64,000 bases of DNA. Source: Gari tellinella. Taxonomy: Eukaryota; Mollusca; Bivalvia; Cardiida; Psammobiidae. Positions 40,703 through 52,439 of the stretch are shown here, piece by piece (the first letter of the stretch is position 1; each line of letters begins with the position of its first letter). Where the stretch lies: the NCBI GenBank assembly GCA_922989275.2, contig OV277866.1, forward strand, positions 37,651,246-37,715,245. The letters run 5' to 3'. The notes beneath the pieces are model-generated. The model was not told the origin of the DNA and did not search any database. It saw nothing but the letters and a program-made list of their open reading frames with translations. The position numbers and the translations under genes were made by a program.

Positions 40703-42032
40703 TAAACATATTATTATAATAGATCAATGCGACAAACACGGTGTTCTATTGTACAAATGTATTTAACCATTGTCTGAATAAGACTGGGGTCTGACCACGG
40801 TCAAATTGGCTTGTAAATAACCATTGTACCCGGGCTACGTCAGTTAACCCTTTCATGATCAAATTATTCGGGATATTTTTATCCCTTAACCGCTTTATCG
40901 TCGTCTGCTTCAGTATTGTTGTCTGCTAAACGCGTTTCAAAGTAAGATTTAACCTTTGAACTTATAGAAGCTCCTTTTAGCGCATTCCGTTTAATCCTCC
41001 GCGGAAGAAAATAATTCAAATCTATACAGTCATGAATATGTACCAGAAGGAATATTTTCTTAATTCTAGCAGGTGGTAACTTAAAGCAGACTCAAATTTA
41101 GAAACAGGTTATTGGGTAAAGGATTAATTATGGTTGTTTGACTTAATTTATATCGATAAGAGTGCCAAACGGTTTGGGTCCTGATCAGAAGCCGCGTAAC
41201 GCGCTTTTAAGTCATTGAGAGCGAAATGGTTAAATGGCTAATCCATATGTGCCCAGGACATAAGCATACAACGTAGACACTGATAAGACGCCACATAATG
41301 CATAATGCGTCGTCTTATCAGAGTCTAGACACTGTTTTGATGGAATTTTCAATATAAAACAAAAAGAAAAGGAAAATTTGCACAATGCACCCCTCAGATG
41401 AAATATGGTCTAATCAAAAATGGAAGAATCCATCAAGCGCAAAAGGGTTAATGTCTAAAAATATGTATTAATGTATACTTTCTGATGCTTATGATAATAA
41501 TTATAAAGACTTGATTTAATGTGGGTTTCTTATTTGGTGTTAAAACAATGTTCAATATGGTCTACAAATACTTTAATAATTTATGTATGAAACACGTGTC
41601 TATACCTATGACATATAAGATGCCCATTTACTACCGTGGTTGTTTGTTATTCTTTCCTGTTGCTACATGTATATAAAACACATTTTTACGCCGTAAATTT
41701 AGTTCTCCACTTAAGAAAATAATTCCATTTTACATAGTCATGAAAATGCACCATAAGAAATAATAGTTTCTGTACTCTGGCAGATGGTAACTTAAAGAAA
41801 GCGAAAAAAGAAACCCACAATGCGCTTTGAAACACATTCTGCCTTACTTTCATCCTGCTTGAGGTGCCCAACTCTGTTTAGAATTAGAAACAGGCTATTG
41901 GGTTTAGAGAGTTACATGAAACCAAACTAAACGCATCTACATGTACATTACAATGAAATAAGAAAAGACCAATTCTTGGAAAAGTTGAAAGACATCAAAA
42001 AATCTAAACGGCAAACATTTTCGAGCCATATC
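40703..42032. other. Intergenic, worn alpha and beta fragments
   Basis: Recognisable pieces are an alpha remnant (about 41166-41205), a small palindrome around CATAATGCATAATGCG (about 41277-41325), and two decayed beta-type elements (about 40955-41125 and 41690-41905). No gene found. Confidence 0.45.
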
Positions 42033-42222
42033 AGGGACCCATTTCATAAAACTTCGTACGACAAACGTTGTCGTAAGTTAGATTATAAAAGTCTCAAACA
42101 TAAATTTATACCTCCATCTAATCCTGTTTTGTGACATCTCTTTGGAATCGTCTTGAAAAGACGATTCCAAAGAGATGTCACAAGACATGATTAGATAAAG
42201 AAATTAGAAATTTTAAAATTCT
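42033..42222. mobile_element. MITE family I, copy 1
   Basis: Begins GGGACCCATTTCATAAAACT; the central palindrome GACATCTCTTTGGAATCGTC and its inverse is perfect over about 20 bp per arm. The right end is truncated. Sisters: 50914, 51840 and 55217. Confidence 0.7.
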
Positions 42223-42248
42223 GTCTGATCTGGTTCCAAACTCTTTGC

Positions 42249-42275
42249 AATGTTATTATTATTATTATTATTATA
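42249..42275. repeat. (TTA)n microsatellite with adjoining ATTTATATAGCGC repeat
   Basis: About eight TTA/ATT units followed by CCAGATTTATATAGCGCTC and AAAGCGCTTCACA, a retroelement-like end I know as widespread in invertebrates. Confidence 0.6.
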
Positions 42276-42360
42276 CCAGATTTATATAGCGCTCTTTTCA
42301 CACAGGGGTTGTGCGTTCAAAAGCGCTTCACATGAAGTTACACAAATGTACCTACAAACA

Positions 42361-42735
42361 AGAAAAGACAAAATAACTACAATATGATCTAAAATAAACA
42401 TGAATAAACATATAAAAAGACAGCCCCCAAAATGGCGATCACATTACTCCCATCAATCAGCAATGAAGCAACCGGCTTCTGATTGTCGACCGATAGAAAC
42501 AATAGTAGAGCGCCCAAATGCAGGCCGCCAGGAAAAGACAAATAACTACAATTAGATATAAAATAAACATAATAAACGTACAAAAGACAGCCCCCAAACA
42601 TGGCGATCACGTTACCCCATCAATCAAGAGCAACGAAGCAAATGGCTTCTTTATGCGGACTGATAGAAATAACAGTAGAGCGCCCAATGAAGGCCACTAC
42701 ACATACAGAAGACAGCCCCCAAAAACGGCGATTGC
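42361..42735. repeat. Tandem repeat, two full units and part of a third (about 175 bp)
   Basis: AGACAGCCCCCAAAATGGCG starts at about 42419, 42587 and 42711. Units share ATCACATTAC or ATCACGTTAC, CATCAATCA and GTAGAGCGCCCAA. The overlapping short open frames here are products of the repeat. Confidence 0.75.
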
Positions 42736-42835
42736 ACTACCTCAATACTACCATGCTTATGTTCATCAATGATTTTGCACAGACGTGTTTGTTAGGAAAG
42801 AATAACTTATCCGTTATACACATTGACCAAATTCA

Positions 42836-43065
42836 CAAATCTTCTCACTACAAATAACAATTCATATACCATTGGTTTTTATTTACAATAAAAGTCATAA
42901 ATAGAAATAAAAAGGAACCTATAAAAACATCCGATTTCCCAAGCGATCTTATAAAATGTAAACTGCGTAATGATCCACAGTATACAAATGTACATGTAGT
43001 TACAGACATGCCTGCGCAAACATTTGGGACCCTGATAAGATAGTTCAATCAGGAGCAGTGTGATC
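42836..43065. repeat. Dispersed repeat, partner of 55545-55765
   Basis: ACAATTCATATACCATTGGT, TTTACAATAAAAGTCATAAA and GATTTCCCAAGCGATCTT are shared with the other copy in the same order and orientation. Function unknown. Confidence 0.65.
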
Positions 43066-43076
43066 ACAGGGCTGCC

Positions 43077-43299
43077 ATAAATTTCGCATAAAATTCCTAA
43101 GAATCCCAAATTTTCAAGCGCGATTTGAGGAATCGTACCTTCAACCTTTTCGCTTCAAGGCTCTTTGATACTACCATGCTTATGCAAACAGTGTAACGCG
43201 GCATCTGACCTGGACCTAAATTGTTGACACTCATACATGTAGCAATGTTTCCTAAGTAATTCGAAGATTTCTGAAAAATCGGGAAAAATGGCAGCCCTG
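43077..43299. mobile_element. MITE family D, copy 3 (alpha-type core)
   Basis: Ends CAGGGCTGCCAT and ATGGCAGCCCTG; 6-bp flanks TGATCA and TGATTG. The shell CGATTTGAGGAATCGTACC is followed by a reduced alpha core (TTATGCAAACAGTGTAACGC...ACCTAAATTGTTGAC). Confidence 0.72.
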
Positions 43300-43729
43300 T
43301 GATTGGGAACAAAAAAAACCTTTTATTTTGACTTATACACACACTATCTCATCAATACAAAATATACTATATGCACAATTGTCACAAAACTTTTGACTGA
43401 ATCAAATATACATGTACATGTATAAGAATATAATTTCGAGTAACGTATTAGTATACATATGTAAGAATATCAATTGATGATGCACTTTTTTACTTACTTT
43501 TGTAACCCTACACGCATGTCAGAAACAACACAGAAAAATCTCCTGGAGGATCAGGGTTTACACTGTTTGTCATTCGGTTTGCACCTGTTGGACAAAATAC
43601 TAATTGATAAAAGCTATTAGTTTTTAGGATATTTATAACACTTGTCCCAATGTTAAGGAATTTTCGGTACACCGTTTGAGAGGATTTTTTCTTCTTTTAA
43701 AAACTACTTGATCAATAAAGTGAAAAATG

Positions 43730-44275
43730 CATGTGCAGTATATCATTTTAAAGAACTAATACTACATGAAAGTTTTGAATTAGAAGCTAATGTTTGGAAT
43801 TGAGATCCCTGTGGGTTGAGCATTTATGTTGTGTAATTACATGTAAGATTGAAAATAAATTTGAATTTTAGTCATGATTTCACGTATTGCTGACTTCGGT
43901 GTTTCGGCTGATATCTCATGGTTGAGATTTTGGTTGAAATGCACTAAAACTACATGAAATATTTGCATTATGAAGCGGAAAGCTGGATTGGAGGATTCAT
44001 GTGGGTTGAGCATTGATGTTCGTAGTTATAATTGAAAAATAAAATGAGTTTTAGTCATAATTTTACCTGTTTTTAAGTTAGGTTTTCGGCTGATTTCTCA
44101 TGGCTATAATTTTGGCGTAAGTGTTGAAATGGTCTGATACTATACATGAAGCTGACATTTAGAATTGAGGTTTCCTGTGGGTTGGTGTGCATTAATGTTG
44201 CGAAGTTAAAATTAAAAATAACATTTAAATTAGTCATAATTTCACCTGTTGTGGACTTAGATTTTGGGACTGAAA
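43730..44275 (+). repeat. Three diverged tandem units of about 170-190 bp
   Basis: Each unit contains CTACATGAA, CTGTGGGTTGAGCATT or a variant, a TAGTCATAATTTCACCTG block and TTTCGGCTGATWTCTCATGG. Units are centred near 43810, 44000 and 44170. Confidence 0.65.
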
Positions 44276-44349
44276 TTGCGTAAAAGCCCGCTTGTCGTAT
44301 AAATACAGGCGATATTTAAAGTCCGGTAGCACAGGTAGACATATAGTAA

Positions 44350-44599
44350 TACAGTGGAGAAAACGCTATTCTTTCCCGTTTAAACGCAAACGTACGCAAA
44401 CGCACATCACTAAAACGCAGAAAATAACAACTTTTTGACATTTCTCACTATTTATTTTACTCTGAGTGGCAAACTGTTTGGAGCCTAATCAGACGCCGGG
44501 TTACCCGGCGTCTGATCTGGCTCAAAACTGTTTGCAATGAAAAAATAGTTTTTAGCGTAAACGCGTTTATTGGGAAAGAATTACGTTTTCTCCACTGTA
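44350..44599. mobile_element. MITE family A, intact copy
   Basis: 250 bp, TACAGTGGAGAAAACGCTAT and ACGTTTTCTCCACTGTA; apex CGCCGGGTTACCCGGCG. Confidence 0.86.
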
Positions 44600-44637
44600 T
44601 ATACAAATAGTGCGGCAAATACCCGCTACAGGAGAAG

Positions 44638-44990
44638 TACAGAGCGCCCTCTCTACAGCGACACCCAATGGCAATGGGAGACACAAATTCTGTGCGTTGT
44701 TCGGAGGGAGTCGAAATAGGGAGGGAACTCGACTAATATTTGCAAACAGCTTGAATCCAGAACAGACGCGTGATCTGGATTCAGACTGTTTTTTACTCGT
44801 GGTTAAGTCTTTTCTGTCAAAATGTCCATTATGTAACTTTGGGAAAATTAGCAGACGACAATTTTAAACAGACGACATTTGCAACCGTGAATAGGTTGGC
44901 CTTAATTGTTATGTTAAGGGCACTGCGGCAATGGTCGTTGTAAGGAGGGAGTCGATGTTGAGAGGGCCGTTGCAGAGAAGGAGCGCTGTA
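44638..44990. mobile_element. MITE family B, copy 4, hairpin apex deleted
   Basis: TACAGAGCGCCCTCTCTACA and GAAGGAGCGCTGTA ends. The central stem GCTTGAATCCAGAACAGACG joins directly to CGTGATCTGGATTCAGAC, so the apex is lost. It starts 38 bases after a family A copy. Confidence 0.76.
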
Positions 44991-45509
44991 CATTCTTCTG
45001 TCAAAAAGAAGGTGTCAATGTTAAAGTGTGTAAATATTAATTCTTTTGCGAACAGTTTGGAGCCATATCATACACAGTGTACATGTAACTGGGCATCTGA
45101 TCTGTCTCCAAAACTGTTCGCCAAATAGATTTGGGCCGTGCCATGACAAAACATACGTTGTTGCATTACAATATTGTACAGACCAAGCGCTGTTTTATCC
45201 CAGGCTCTGTATCTAAGTTTGGTCTACACTGGAAAAAATCATATATGATACAGCTACATAAAATCCTTTAGATGCACGTGGGTGTCAAGCAGTGTAGATT
45301 TTGTCGCGGCGACTGACCTTGACCTACACTGTTTGAAATGCAATAAGGCCGTTTTTCTCATGGCACGGCTCATTTAAATCAATTTTCTTTTTAGACTAGT
45401 TGTTTTTGGAAAGACTTATTATACCACACTACAATGTATAATACTTTTAACTCTAGGGTTGTTGCTGTACATTGACTTTCCAAATAATAACCAACTCAGG
45501 GATGAAATA

Positions 45510-46658
45510 TCATTGCCAGTCGAATGTTCTGCCTACCAAATTGAAAAATAACTCATTTAAAGGTTTGAAATACTCCCTTAATTTATCTAAAATATCCGAA
45601 TCGACGTCGGGATGTTTTCTGCCCTTAGTTTTATATAAACAAGATGATTCATCCCCGTTCTTAATACAATAAAATCCCTTGCTTTTGTTGAAATAAAACA
45701 TGTCTTTGGTGATGCTGTGTCTAATCCCGAGGAAATTCTCGACTTTCGCCATTTCCAAGAAAGGTTTGGATACCAGTTTTGCTCCATCTACTATATGAAT
45801 TTGTTGTCTCGGGAAAAATTTAAGCCAATTGGAAAAATGTTCATGATAGGTTGAAATATTAACAGCATAATATTCGGGGTCCACGTTTCCTTTTTTGTCA
45901 AACACTAAAGTTCTAAATGGAGGATAGGAGCTGCCTGCTTTTAACGCCTTGTCCGTTTTCATAGCATAATCCGACACAATTCTTATTATGGGGTCTCGGA
46001 CAACAAGCAAGAGGCGTATGGAGCTGTTCATGTTATATACGCGTTCGGGGGTTGACGCACCTATGAAATACCTTGGCGTTTTCTCAATTGTTAGCTGATC
46101 TTCATAACTCAATGGCATTTGCTTGCGGTAATACGGCAACCCTTTTTTGTAATTATCTTCATTTCCGAAAAAGTCTATTTCTCTTTTAGCAGTTACAATA
46201 TCTGGGTGGAGATTTAGGAATGTAATCAAAGCCATGGTACCTCCTTTTCGCACACCAATTACTACACACTGGGGTAACCTTCGTTCTTGTATATTTGAAC
46301 CTTTCTTAGGCTTATTGAAGTCGCTCGCTTTATTGTTCTTCTTCTTGTTTGAAACCTTCTTTGCGTTCTCGTTTCCCTGGTTGGAAACCCTTTTCAGATT
46401 GTAGTTGGCTCGCGCGTTTTTTATGGAAACATTCTTAATATCATAGCTGCCCCGCGCGTTTATGTCGGAATTCTTCACTAGATCATAGTTGACCTGTTCA
46501 TAGAGTTGCGTATGTCCTGTGGGTGCATTTACACCCATTTTCAAGCCGTAAGAACACCATAAAACTAGGCACAAGCAGAGCAATATGAAAGTGTTCAGGC
46601 CCCAGTCTTTCAGTCCTACCAGTCGCCGTTTAAAGCCGCATTGATAACCAGCACCCAT
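45510..46658 (-). CDS. Heparan sulfate glucosamine 3-O-sulfotransferase-like, paralog 1
   Basis: 382 codons from the ATG at 46658, chosen because paralog 2 has an ATG at the same aligned position. The frame is open upstream to an acceptor (ATCATTTTAG, exon from 46716). A type II Golgi protein: one membrane segment at about 20-38 (WGLNTFILLCLCLVLWCSY), then a basic stem of degenerate NARxNYxLK units (about 60-120). The sulfotransferase domain starts at about 128: PAPS 5'-phosphosulfate loop GVRKGGTMALITFL (136-149), GLPYYRKQMP, IEKTPRYF, PAPS 3'-phosphate motif RDPIIRIVSDY (221-231), and a C-terminal Cys pair FYC...SCLYKTKGRKHP. It should transfer sulfate from PAPS to glucosamine O-3 of heparan sulfate. 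Odd: the usual KEIHFFD active-site stretch reads REIDFFG (159-165), so His and Asp are replaced. Confidence 0.88.
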   Translation of the reverse strand: MGAGYQCGFKRRLVGLKDWGLNTFILLCLCLVLWCSYGLKMGVNAPTGHTQLYEQVNYDLVKNSDINARGSYDIKNVSIKNARANYNLKRVSNQGNENAKKVSNKKKNNKASDFNKPKKGSNIQERRLPQCVVIGVRKGGTMALITFLNLHPDIVTAKREIDFFGNEDNYKKGLPYYRKQMPLSYEDQLTIEKTPRYFIGASTPERVYNMNSSIRLLLVVRDPIIRIVSDYAMKTDKALKAGSSYPPFRTLVFDKKGNVDPEYYAVNISTYHEHFSNWLKFFPRQQIHIVDGAKLVSKPFLEMAKVENFLGIRHSITKDMFYFNKSKGFYCIKNGDESSCLYKTKGRKHPDVDSDILDKLREYFKPLNELFFNLVGRTFDWQ

Positions 46659-46716
46659 CTCACTGAAGGTATGTTCCAAGATGTCTAAATTGCAGTCATG
46701 ATATATTCGCACCAGC
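46659..46716 (-). CDS. Upstream part of the same exon, paralog 1
   Basis: Open frame between the acceptor at 46717-46718 and the conserved ATG. It reads IYHDCNLDILEHTFSE, close to paralog 2 (GDCSSDILDHTFSA). The similarity suggests either translated N-terminal sequence from an unseen exon or a conserved 5' UTR; it cannot be decided here. Confidence 0.45.
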
Positions 46717-46779
46717 CTAAAATGATAATAACAAGAGTTGTCAGAGACAGCAAAGCTCGCCGGCGGCACGTTTCACAAA

Positions 46780-47557
46780 TCAAAAACATTATCTCAGGTC
46801 AAGGTCACAAGGATCAAACAATTTGCACGCATTGAAAGGTCTTGTCCATATGCGCATTCATAGCAGAGCAAATATGAAAGCAATACGTTCAGGCACATCG
46901 GGGTAATAAACATTTTCCAAACATAAACGAAGATTTAAACGTGGACACTAAGTTTAAGGTCAAGACGACTTTGTCAAACTTTTCCGTGCACGTAATGGTC
47001 TTGTCTGTATACTAGTGTTGTTCCGATACATTGATTTAGTCGACGTCGAATCATTTACCTGCAGAAATCAATGAAATTACTAATAAAATTCAATGTCGAC
47101 TCTAACGTGACTAATATAAACATACAGAAGCAAATTCGTGGTAAAAGATTCAAAATACAATACTGTTCGAACTTTTCGTCGATATCCTGGATTTTTACAT
47201 CCGTCGAGAACTTTCTTTTTTTTGCTATAGGCTATTCCCTAGTACGCACAAATGCATAATCATTATGAATATATTAACTAGCAGCGGCTGACTCCTATTG
47301 AACGCGTCTTATAAAGTAAACATTGTTGATTTTGCGGAATAGGCCTATAACAATTAGTTGATGTCGTTGGTTTCAAGCATAATTCCAAAAAAAATTGTAT
47401 TCAAATAGAACTAGAAGTGAAGTTGAAACACATCTATCACTTGTATATATTTCTTAACATAAATTCACAGTGCCATAGTTTTAAGCGGTTAATATGTCAT
47501 GATTTTCAAGTGATTGCCAATCGTGTGTTTGCTCAGACTATAACAGGGATACGCAAT
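46780..47557. other. Upstream region of sulfotransferase paralog 1
   Basis: Holds two short GGTCAAGGTCA-like blocks (about 46795 and 46957) and GTCGACGTCGA at 47038-47048. No first exon can be recognised. Confidence 0.35.
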
Positions 47558-48882
47558 TACGAGGGGTGTTCCATAAATAATGTCATCTGTGCTTTATGTC
47601 GCGGAAATAGTGCAATTTATGCACAAAACCACCTCGTGTCGATTGAGTGATCACTGGCTCGTGACACAGGTAAATATCTCGTCCACACGTTCACTGGCCT
47701 CGGTACAGTGTACATCGTTTCATAGCCTATTCGTTAGACTATACACAAAATGAAATCGAGCTGAAAATGTTCTTGAAATTAGGGCCTATATAAAAGGTAG
47801 GTCATTACTCGGCATAAAGGCTGTAGATATTCACCGCGAGGTGTGTGACATTTATGGGGAGGGCCAAATGTCTCACAGGACTGTTTGTAGGTGGGTAGCT
47901 AAATTTAGTGCTGGGCAGCAGCAACTGAAAGATGTTGCTCGCCCAGGTCGTCCTGCAACAACTACGACCAAGGATAACATAGAAAAAATCCGAAATATCC
48001 TCAAAACTGATGCTCGATTCACCGTAAGACAATTTGCTCGAATGACAAACTTGTCTTTAGCAAGTGTTCATGCAATTTTGAAGAAACACCTAAAAGTTAG
48101 AAAGATAAATGCAAGATGGATACCCCATTTGTAACGGATGAGCAAAAGAAGACGCGTGTAACAATGCAAAACAAACTTCTCAAAATGTACCCAAAATATA
48201 GTAAAAAGGCTTTTGATAATATAGTCACTGGTGATGAGACCTGGGTGTATTATTTTGAACCAAAGCGGAAGGTTTCCAACTGAATATGGGCCACTAAAAA
48301 TGCCAGACGCCCAAGTATTGCCAAACGAATACGAACGGTAAAGAAGGTTTTGTATGCTATTTGTTTTCACTAATAAGGGTCCAGCTATTCAAATCCCGGT
48401 GCCAAAAGGTCACAGGCAAGTACTATAAAAACGTTGTTCTGAGAAAATTGAAGAACTACTACAAAAATCGCCGCCCCAAAACAGAACTTAAGTATGTCCG
48501 ACTTTTGCATGATAATGCACCGGCTCACAAGGCATATTTTGTGACTGACTTTTTGGAGTCAGAGAAGGTTACCGTCCTTCCGCACCCTCCGTATTCGCCA
48601 GACTTGGCCCCCTGCGACTATTTGCTCTTTCCAAAACTTAAATATCATTTATCTGGAAGGAGATACAATTCGAGAAATGCCCTTGGATCTGCTGTTAATC
48701 AGTGTCTGATGGGTGTCCCTATTGAAGAGTATGAAAAATGCTTCCAAAAATAGATTGACCGGCTAAAAAGGTGTGTTCTGGCTGGCGGAGAGTATTTTGA
48801 AGGGCAGAGCAAATTAAAATGAACAAAAGCACTTCCGCTATATGAGCACCGATGCTTTTTTTTTTTTGGAACACCCCTCGTA
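47558..48882 (+). mobile_element. Mariner transposon, full length but inactive
   Basis: 1,321 bp (47560-48880) between TA duplications at 47558 and 48881. Terminal inverted repeats are CGAGGGGTGTTCCA and TGGAACACCCCTCG, the right one after a long T run. It carries one transposase gene in pieces. Length, TA target and D34D motif identify a mariner element. It lies between the two sulfotransferase paralogs. Confidence 0.93.
47750..48824 (+). pseudogene. Mariner transposase, broken by frameshifts and stops
   Basis: The ATG at 47750 is one base out of frame with the body, so the start is damaged. 47753-48134 encodes the N-terminal paired helix-turn-helix (IYGEGQMSHRTVCRWVAKF; ARPGRPAT linker). 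A one-base loss near 48132 shifts the frame. Next come GDETWVYYFEP (first catalytic Asp), a stop at 48281, another shift near 48360, then HDNAPAH (second Asp) and SPDLAPCD (third Asp) with 34 residues between, the D34D signature. A further stop at 48751-48753 replaces a Trp codon before IDRLKRCVLAGGEYFEG. The intact enzyme would cut and paste the element at TA sites; this copy cannot. Confidence 0.92.
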
Positions 48883-49299
48883 CTTTCTCTCACACACATA
48901 CACTTAGAATTCTATCTTAGATTTAAAAAGGTTTAGCAAAAGTAAAAAGTAAAACTTAATATGAATTTCTGAAAGCTCAGACAATGTTTTGTTTTCACTT
49001 TACGTCGTACAGTGGTTATTGAATTCAAGTAATTCTGTTTAATTTAGTTAATCATTAGTGACAGTCGATCATCGATCGTTCACTCAAATGTAATAATCAA
49101 TCACAAACTATAGAGTGACTCCCAACACTACTGTATACACATGTATACCACATACACTCAGCACAAAAAGAAACGCACATTTTTTATCAAAATTTATTTT
49201 TATGTAGAAGAAACGTATTTGTGAATTGTTGATAAATCATTATTTAATTAGTAGCATCACAACCTATACTAATCGGTGCGATGTTTGAAACAAGCTGTA

Positions 49300-49545
49300 G
49301 TTAATTCTTTCGCTGCCAAATTAATCGTGAGGTTTTACCCCTTCACCGTTTCATTGTCATCTGATTCAATTTTGTTGTTTGCAAGATCGTTACAAAGTAA
49401 AATTCAATGTAGAATGACTTAAAGCAAATCGATACGAGTGTCAAACAGTTTTGATCCTGATCAGACGCCGCGTTACGCGGCGTCTGATCAGGATCAAAAC
49501 TGTTTGGAAACGCTTTTTGGCGTCATTAAGAGGGAAATGGTTTTA
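49300..49545. mobile_element. Family G-type element with near-perfect alpha hairpin
   Basis: The alpha core at 49439-49507 is an uninterrupted palindrome of almost 70 bp (CAAACAGTTTTGATCCTGAT outer arm, apex CGCCGCGTTACGCGGCG). Ends are worn: TTAATTCTTTCGCTGCC and AGAGGGAAATGGTTTTAA. Confidence 0.68.
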
Positions 49546-50050
49546 AGGCAGCACAATGTTTTTTGAGTTTTTTTTATCTGAACTTGTTGCAGAATTAAAT
49601 AAATCTTGAGATATGGTCTTTCTATTCTAATTTTCTTCAAAAAAAAGTTTCTTAATCTGCGCCTGAGCACGATGTGCGTTTCTTTTTGCACTGAGTGTAT
49701 GTAAGAATGTCCTCAATGGACATATGACACAGTATGCGAACTCCACTTACTTCCGGTCGATTAGGCATACAGCATCAGTATTCCTAGTTGCAAAAATTGT
49801 AACTGAAATTACACTAGAATTCAAAGCTCTTAGGACTAGGCATGCAGAAGCCGGACGTAAGTGGAGTTCGCATTCTGGGTAGAATTTATAAGCACTCTCC
49901 GAAACCTAAAAATAGAATTCGAAACCTTAACGCGGGGCCTTAGTTCAATGTTAGGAGTCACTGTAGCGTCTTCAGTAGCGTGTTCATTTACCATTGGTTG
50001 CTGTTTAGGTTAACAGTGTGTGCCCCGTGTGAAGCATGCGGAGTACATAA

Positions 50051-50279
50051 GAGAAAACGTTTTTTCCCAAATAACCCCAGTTGTTCTTTAACTATTATTT
50101 TCATTACAAACAGTTTGGAGCCAGATCAGACGCCGGGTAACCCGGGGTCTGATCATGCTCCAAACTGTTTGCCATTCAGATTTAAAGTGGTAGTCTGAAT
50201 TGTCAAAATGATGTCATTTTCTATATTTCATCGCTATGCGTTTGCGTTTGAACAAAATAATTTCGTTTTCTCCACTGTA
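50051..50279. mobile_element. MITE family A, diverged left end
   Basis: GAGAAAACGTTTTTTCCCAA at the left and CGTTTTCTCCACTGTA at the right; the alpha apex has one change (GGGTAACCCGGGG). Confidence 0.76.
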
Positions 50280-50913
50280 TTTCAGACCGGTAACCCAATC
50301 GCCATCGGCGGCCAGCGATGTTTTTACTGAACTCATCACTGATGTCTATAATAACGTTTGCCTGATTGGAAAGGTAGTGCAGATGTGTGTATATACACAT
50401 TTATACCATATATGAACGCGGACACGGAAAATCCGGTCAGTATTCTCACTATTATCGACAATGTCATATGTATAGCACTGATATATCGGGTCTCTGTTAT
50501 TCTAAAGCCTCATCTGAAGGACATGGTTCTGCAACTGATCGAGCTCACCCCTCGGTGGCAACTTAGTCAATGTATTCAGAATCTTTTCTAGGTCCAACTT
50601 GTGTCAAGTTTTAGGTCAAATTGAGGTTAATATTGAAAATATTCTAAGCCCAAAAGAGGTCAATTTTTAATTTGATGTTGGATGATCATGACGAGAGGAT
50701 TGGTACTGGTCAAAGGCATCAACTGTAAGTATCCAAGCATTCTAGTACGTGGTATTGATGCCCCCCAAAACAGTAACGAGAGCACCGCATGCGGGTGCCA
50801 ATGCTTGTCTGTTTTGTTAACAGTGATCATTATATTCTTATTGCCTTTGTCTGTCTTGACTATGTCCGTCTGTCCGAGTAATGGGAATTGTCAAAATTGA
50901 CCTGTGAATGGCA

Positions 50914-51108
50914 TGGGCCCGTTTCATAATTATTATTTAGTTTTCCATCTTATCCTATCTTATGACATCTCCTTGGAATCGTCTTGAAAAGACGATTCCA
51001 AAGAGATGTCACTAGACAGGGGAGATAGAGAAATCAGACATTAAATGTATCTTAAACGTTTGACTTACGGCCGTTTTTGTCGTACGAAGTCTTTTTGAAA
51101 CAGGCACC
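50914..51108. mobile_element. MITE family I, copy 2
   Basis: GGGCCCGTTTCATAATTATT to TTTTTGAAACAGGCACC, with a perfect central palindrome around GGAATCGTCTTGAAAAGACG. It is inserted in the tandem array region and has a near-duplicate 926 bp away (51840). Confidence 0.75.
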
Positions 51109-52405
51109 TGGACCTTTGTCTGAAATGACCCAACTTGTACCCAGCTCAAAAGATGTTTGAATTTAGTACACATTTCAAATACGGTCTCTATCGCGAGCAG
51201 TTCCAAAGTTATGGCCAATGTTAAATTCAACCTATGTGACCTGCAAATGACCTTCACCTTTGTCTACCATAGCCATAGTTATACTGAACTCAAGAGCTTT
51301 TTGTGTTGAACAGACATGCCAAATATGAAGACTATTTCATATTATACCAGACAAAAATTCAAAAAAAGAAACAACATTTAAAAAGTGTGTGCCTTTCATT
51401 TACTTTCATTCAACATCTTGGCGAGAATTTGGAGCCACGTGTATCAATTAGACAATGAAAAATGTTGGTTTGGTGCAGAAAAAGGATGTCTGCATCAGTA
51501 AAAGAATACTTTAGAGAAAAATATGAAGTATTTACTTAGATATGGTGCTATGGAGTAAATTACTATATATTATAGTAGACGTTTCTTTTTTTGTCTGGTA
51601 TATTATGAAACATGTTCATTCAATCCTATTTGACATCTAAATGACCTTGACCTTTGTCTGACATGACCCAAGTTGTATTGAGCTCAAGAGTTTCCAAATA
51701 TAAAGCATATATCACATGCAGTTCCAAAGTTATGACCAATATTAAAACCAGAGAGATATTCTTTTTGCCTTTGTCTGTCTTGACTATTTGTCCGTCTGTC
51801 TGACTTATGGGAACTGTCAAAATTGATCTGTTAATGCCCTGGGTCCCGTTTCATAATTATTATTTACTTCTCCATTTTATCCTGTCGTGTGACATCTCGT
51901 TGAAGTCGTCTTCAAAAGACAATCCCAAAGAGATGTCACAAGACAGAATTAGATAGAGAAATCAGACATTAAATGTATTTTAAAGTTTTATGAAACGAGC
52001 ACCTGGACCTTTGTCTGACATGAGTCACATGACCCTATATGTACTGAGCTCAAAAGATTTTTGAGTTGAGTACACATGCCAAATCAAAATTCTCTATCGC
52101 ATGCAATTAAAAAGTTATTTCCAATGTTAAATCTAACCTATCTGACCTCTAAATGACCCTCACCTTTGTCTGTCATGATCAAAGTTGCACTGAGCTCAAG
52201 AGTTTCTTGTGTTGAGCAGACATGCCAAATATGAAGTCTGTATCACATGTTTCAGGGTTATGGAACATGTTAAAATAACCCTATTTGACATCTAAATGAC
52301 ATTTACCTTTGTCTGACATGACCCAAGTTGAGCTCCTAGAGTTGAATACACATGCCAATAATAAAAATGATTTCACATGCAGTTCCAAAGTTATGGTCAA
52401 TATTA
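51105..52405 (+). repeat. Diverged tandem array, GACCTTTGTCTGACATGACCC units
   Basis: Units of about 120-135 bp repeat GACCTTTGTCTGACATGA, GAGCTCAAGAGTTT, ACATGCCAAATATGAAG and CAGTTCCAAAGTTATGG. Unit order is interrupted by about 240 bp of unrelated sequence at 51350-51600 and by the MITE at 51840-52004. Similarity of 50770-50930 to 51755-51850 indicates duplication of a larger block. Confidence 0.7.
51840..52004. mobile_element. MITE family I, copy 3
   Basis: GGGTCCCGTTTCATAATTAT start and TTTATGAAACGAGCACC end. It is shorter than copy 2 because the right arm has lost the GTCGTACGA tract. Confidence 0.7.
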
Positions 52406-52439
52406 AACCACGGAATTATACAAGTTGAACACGGAGTCG

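Noticed and set aside
48361..48753. An intact 130-codon gene
   Set aside because: It is the C-terminal part of the broken mariner transposase.
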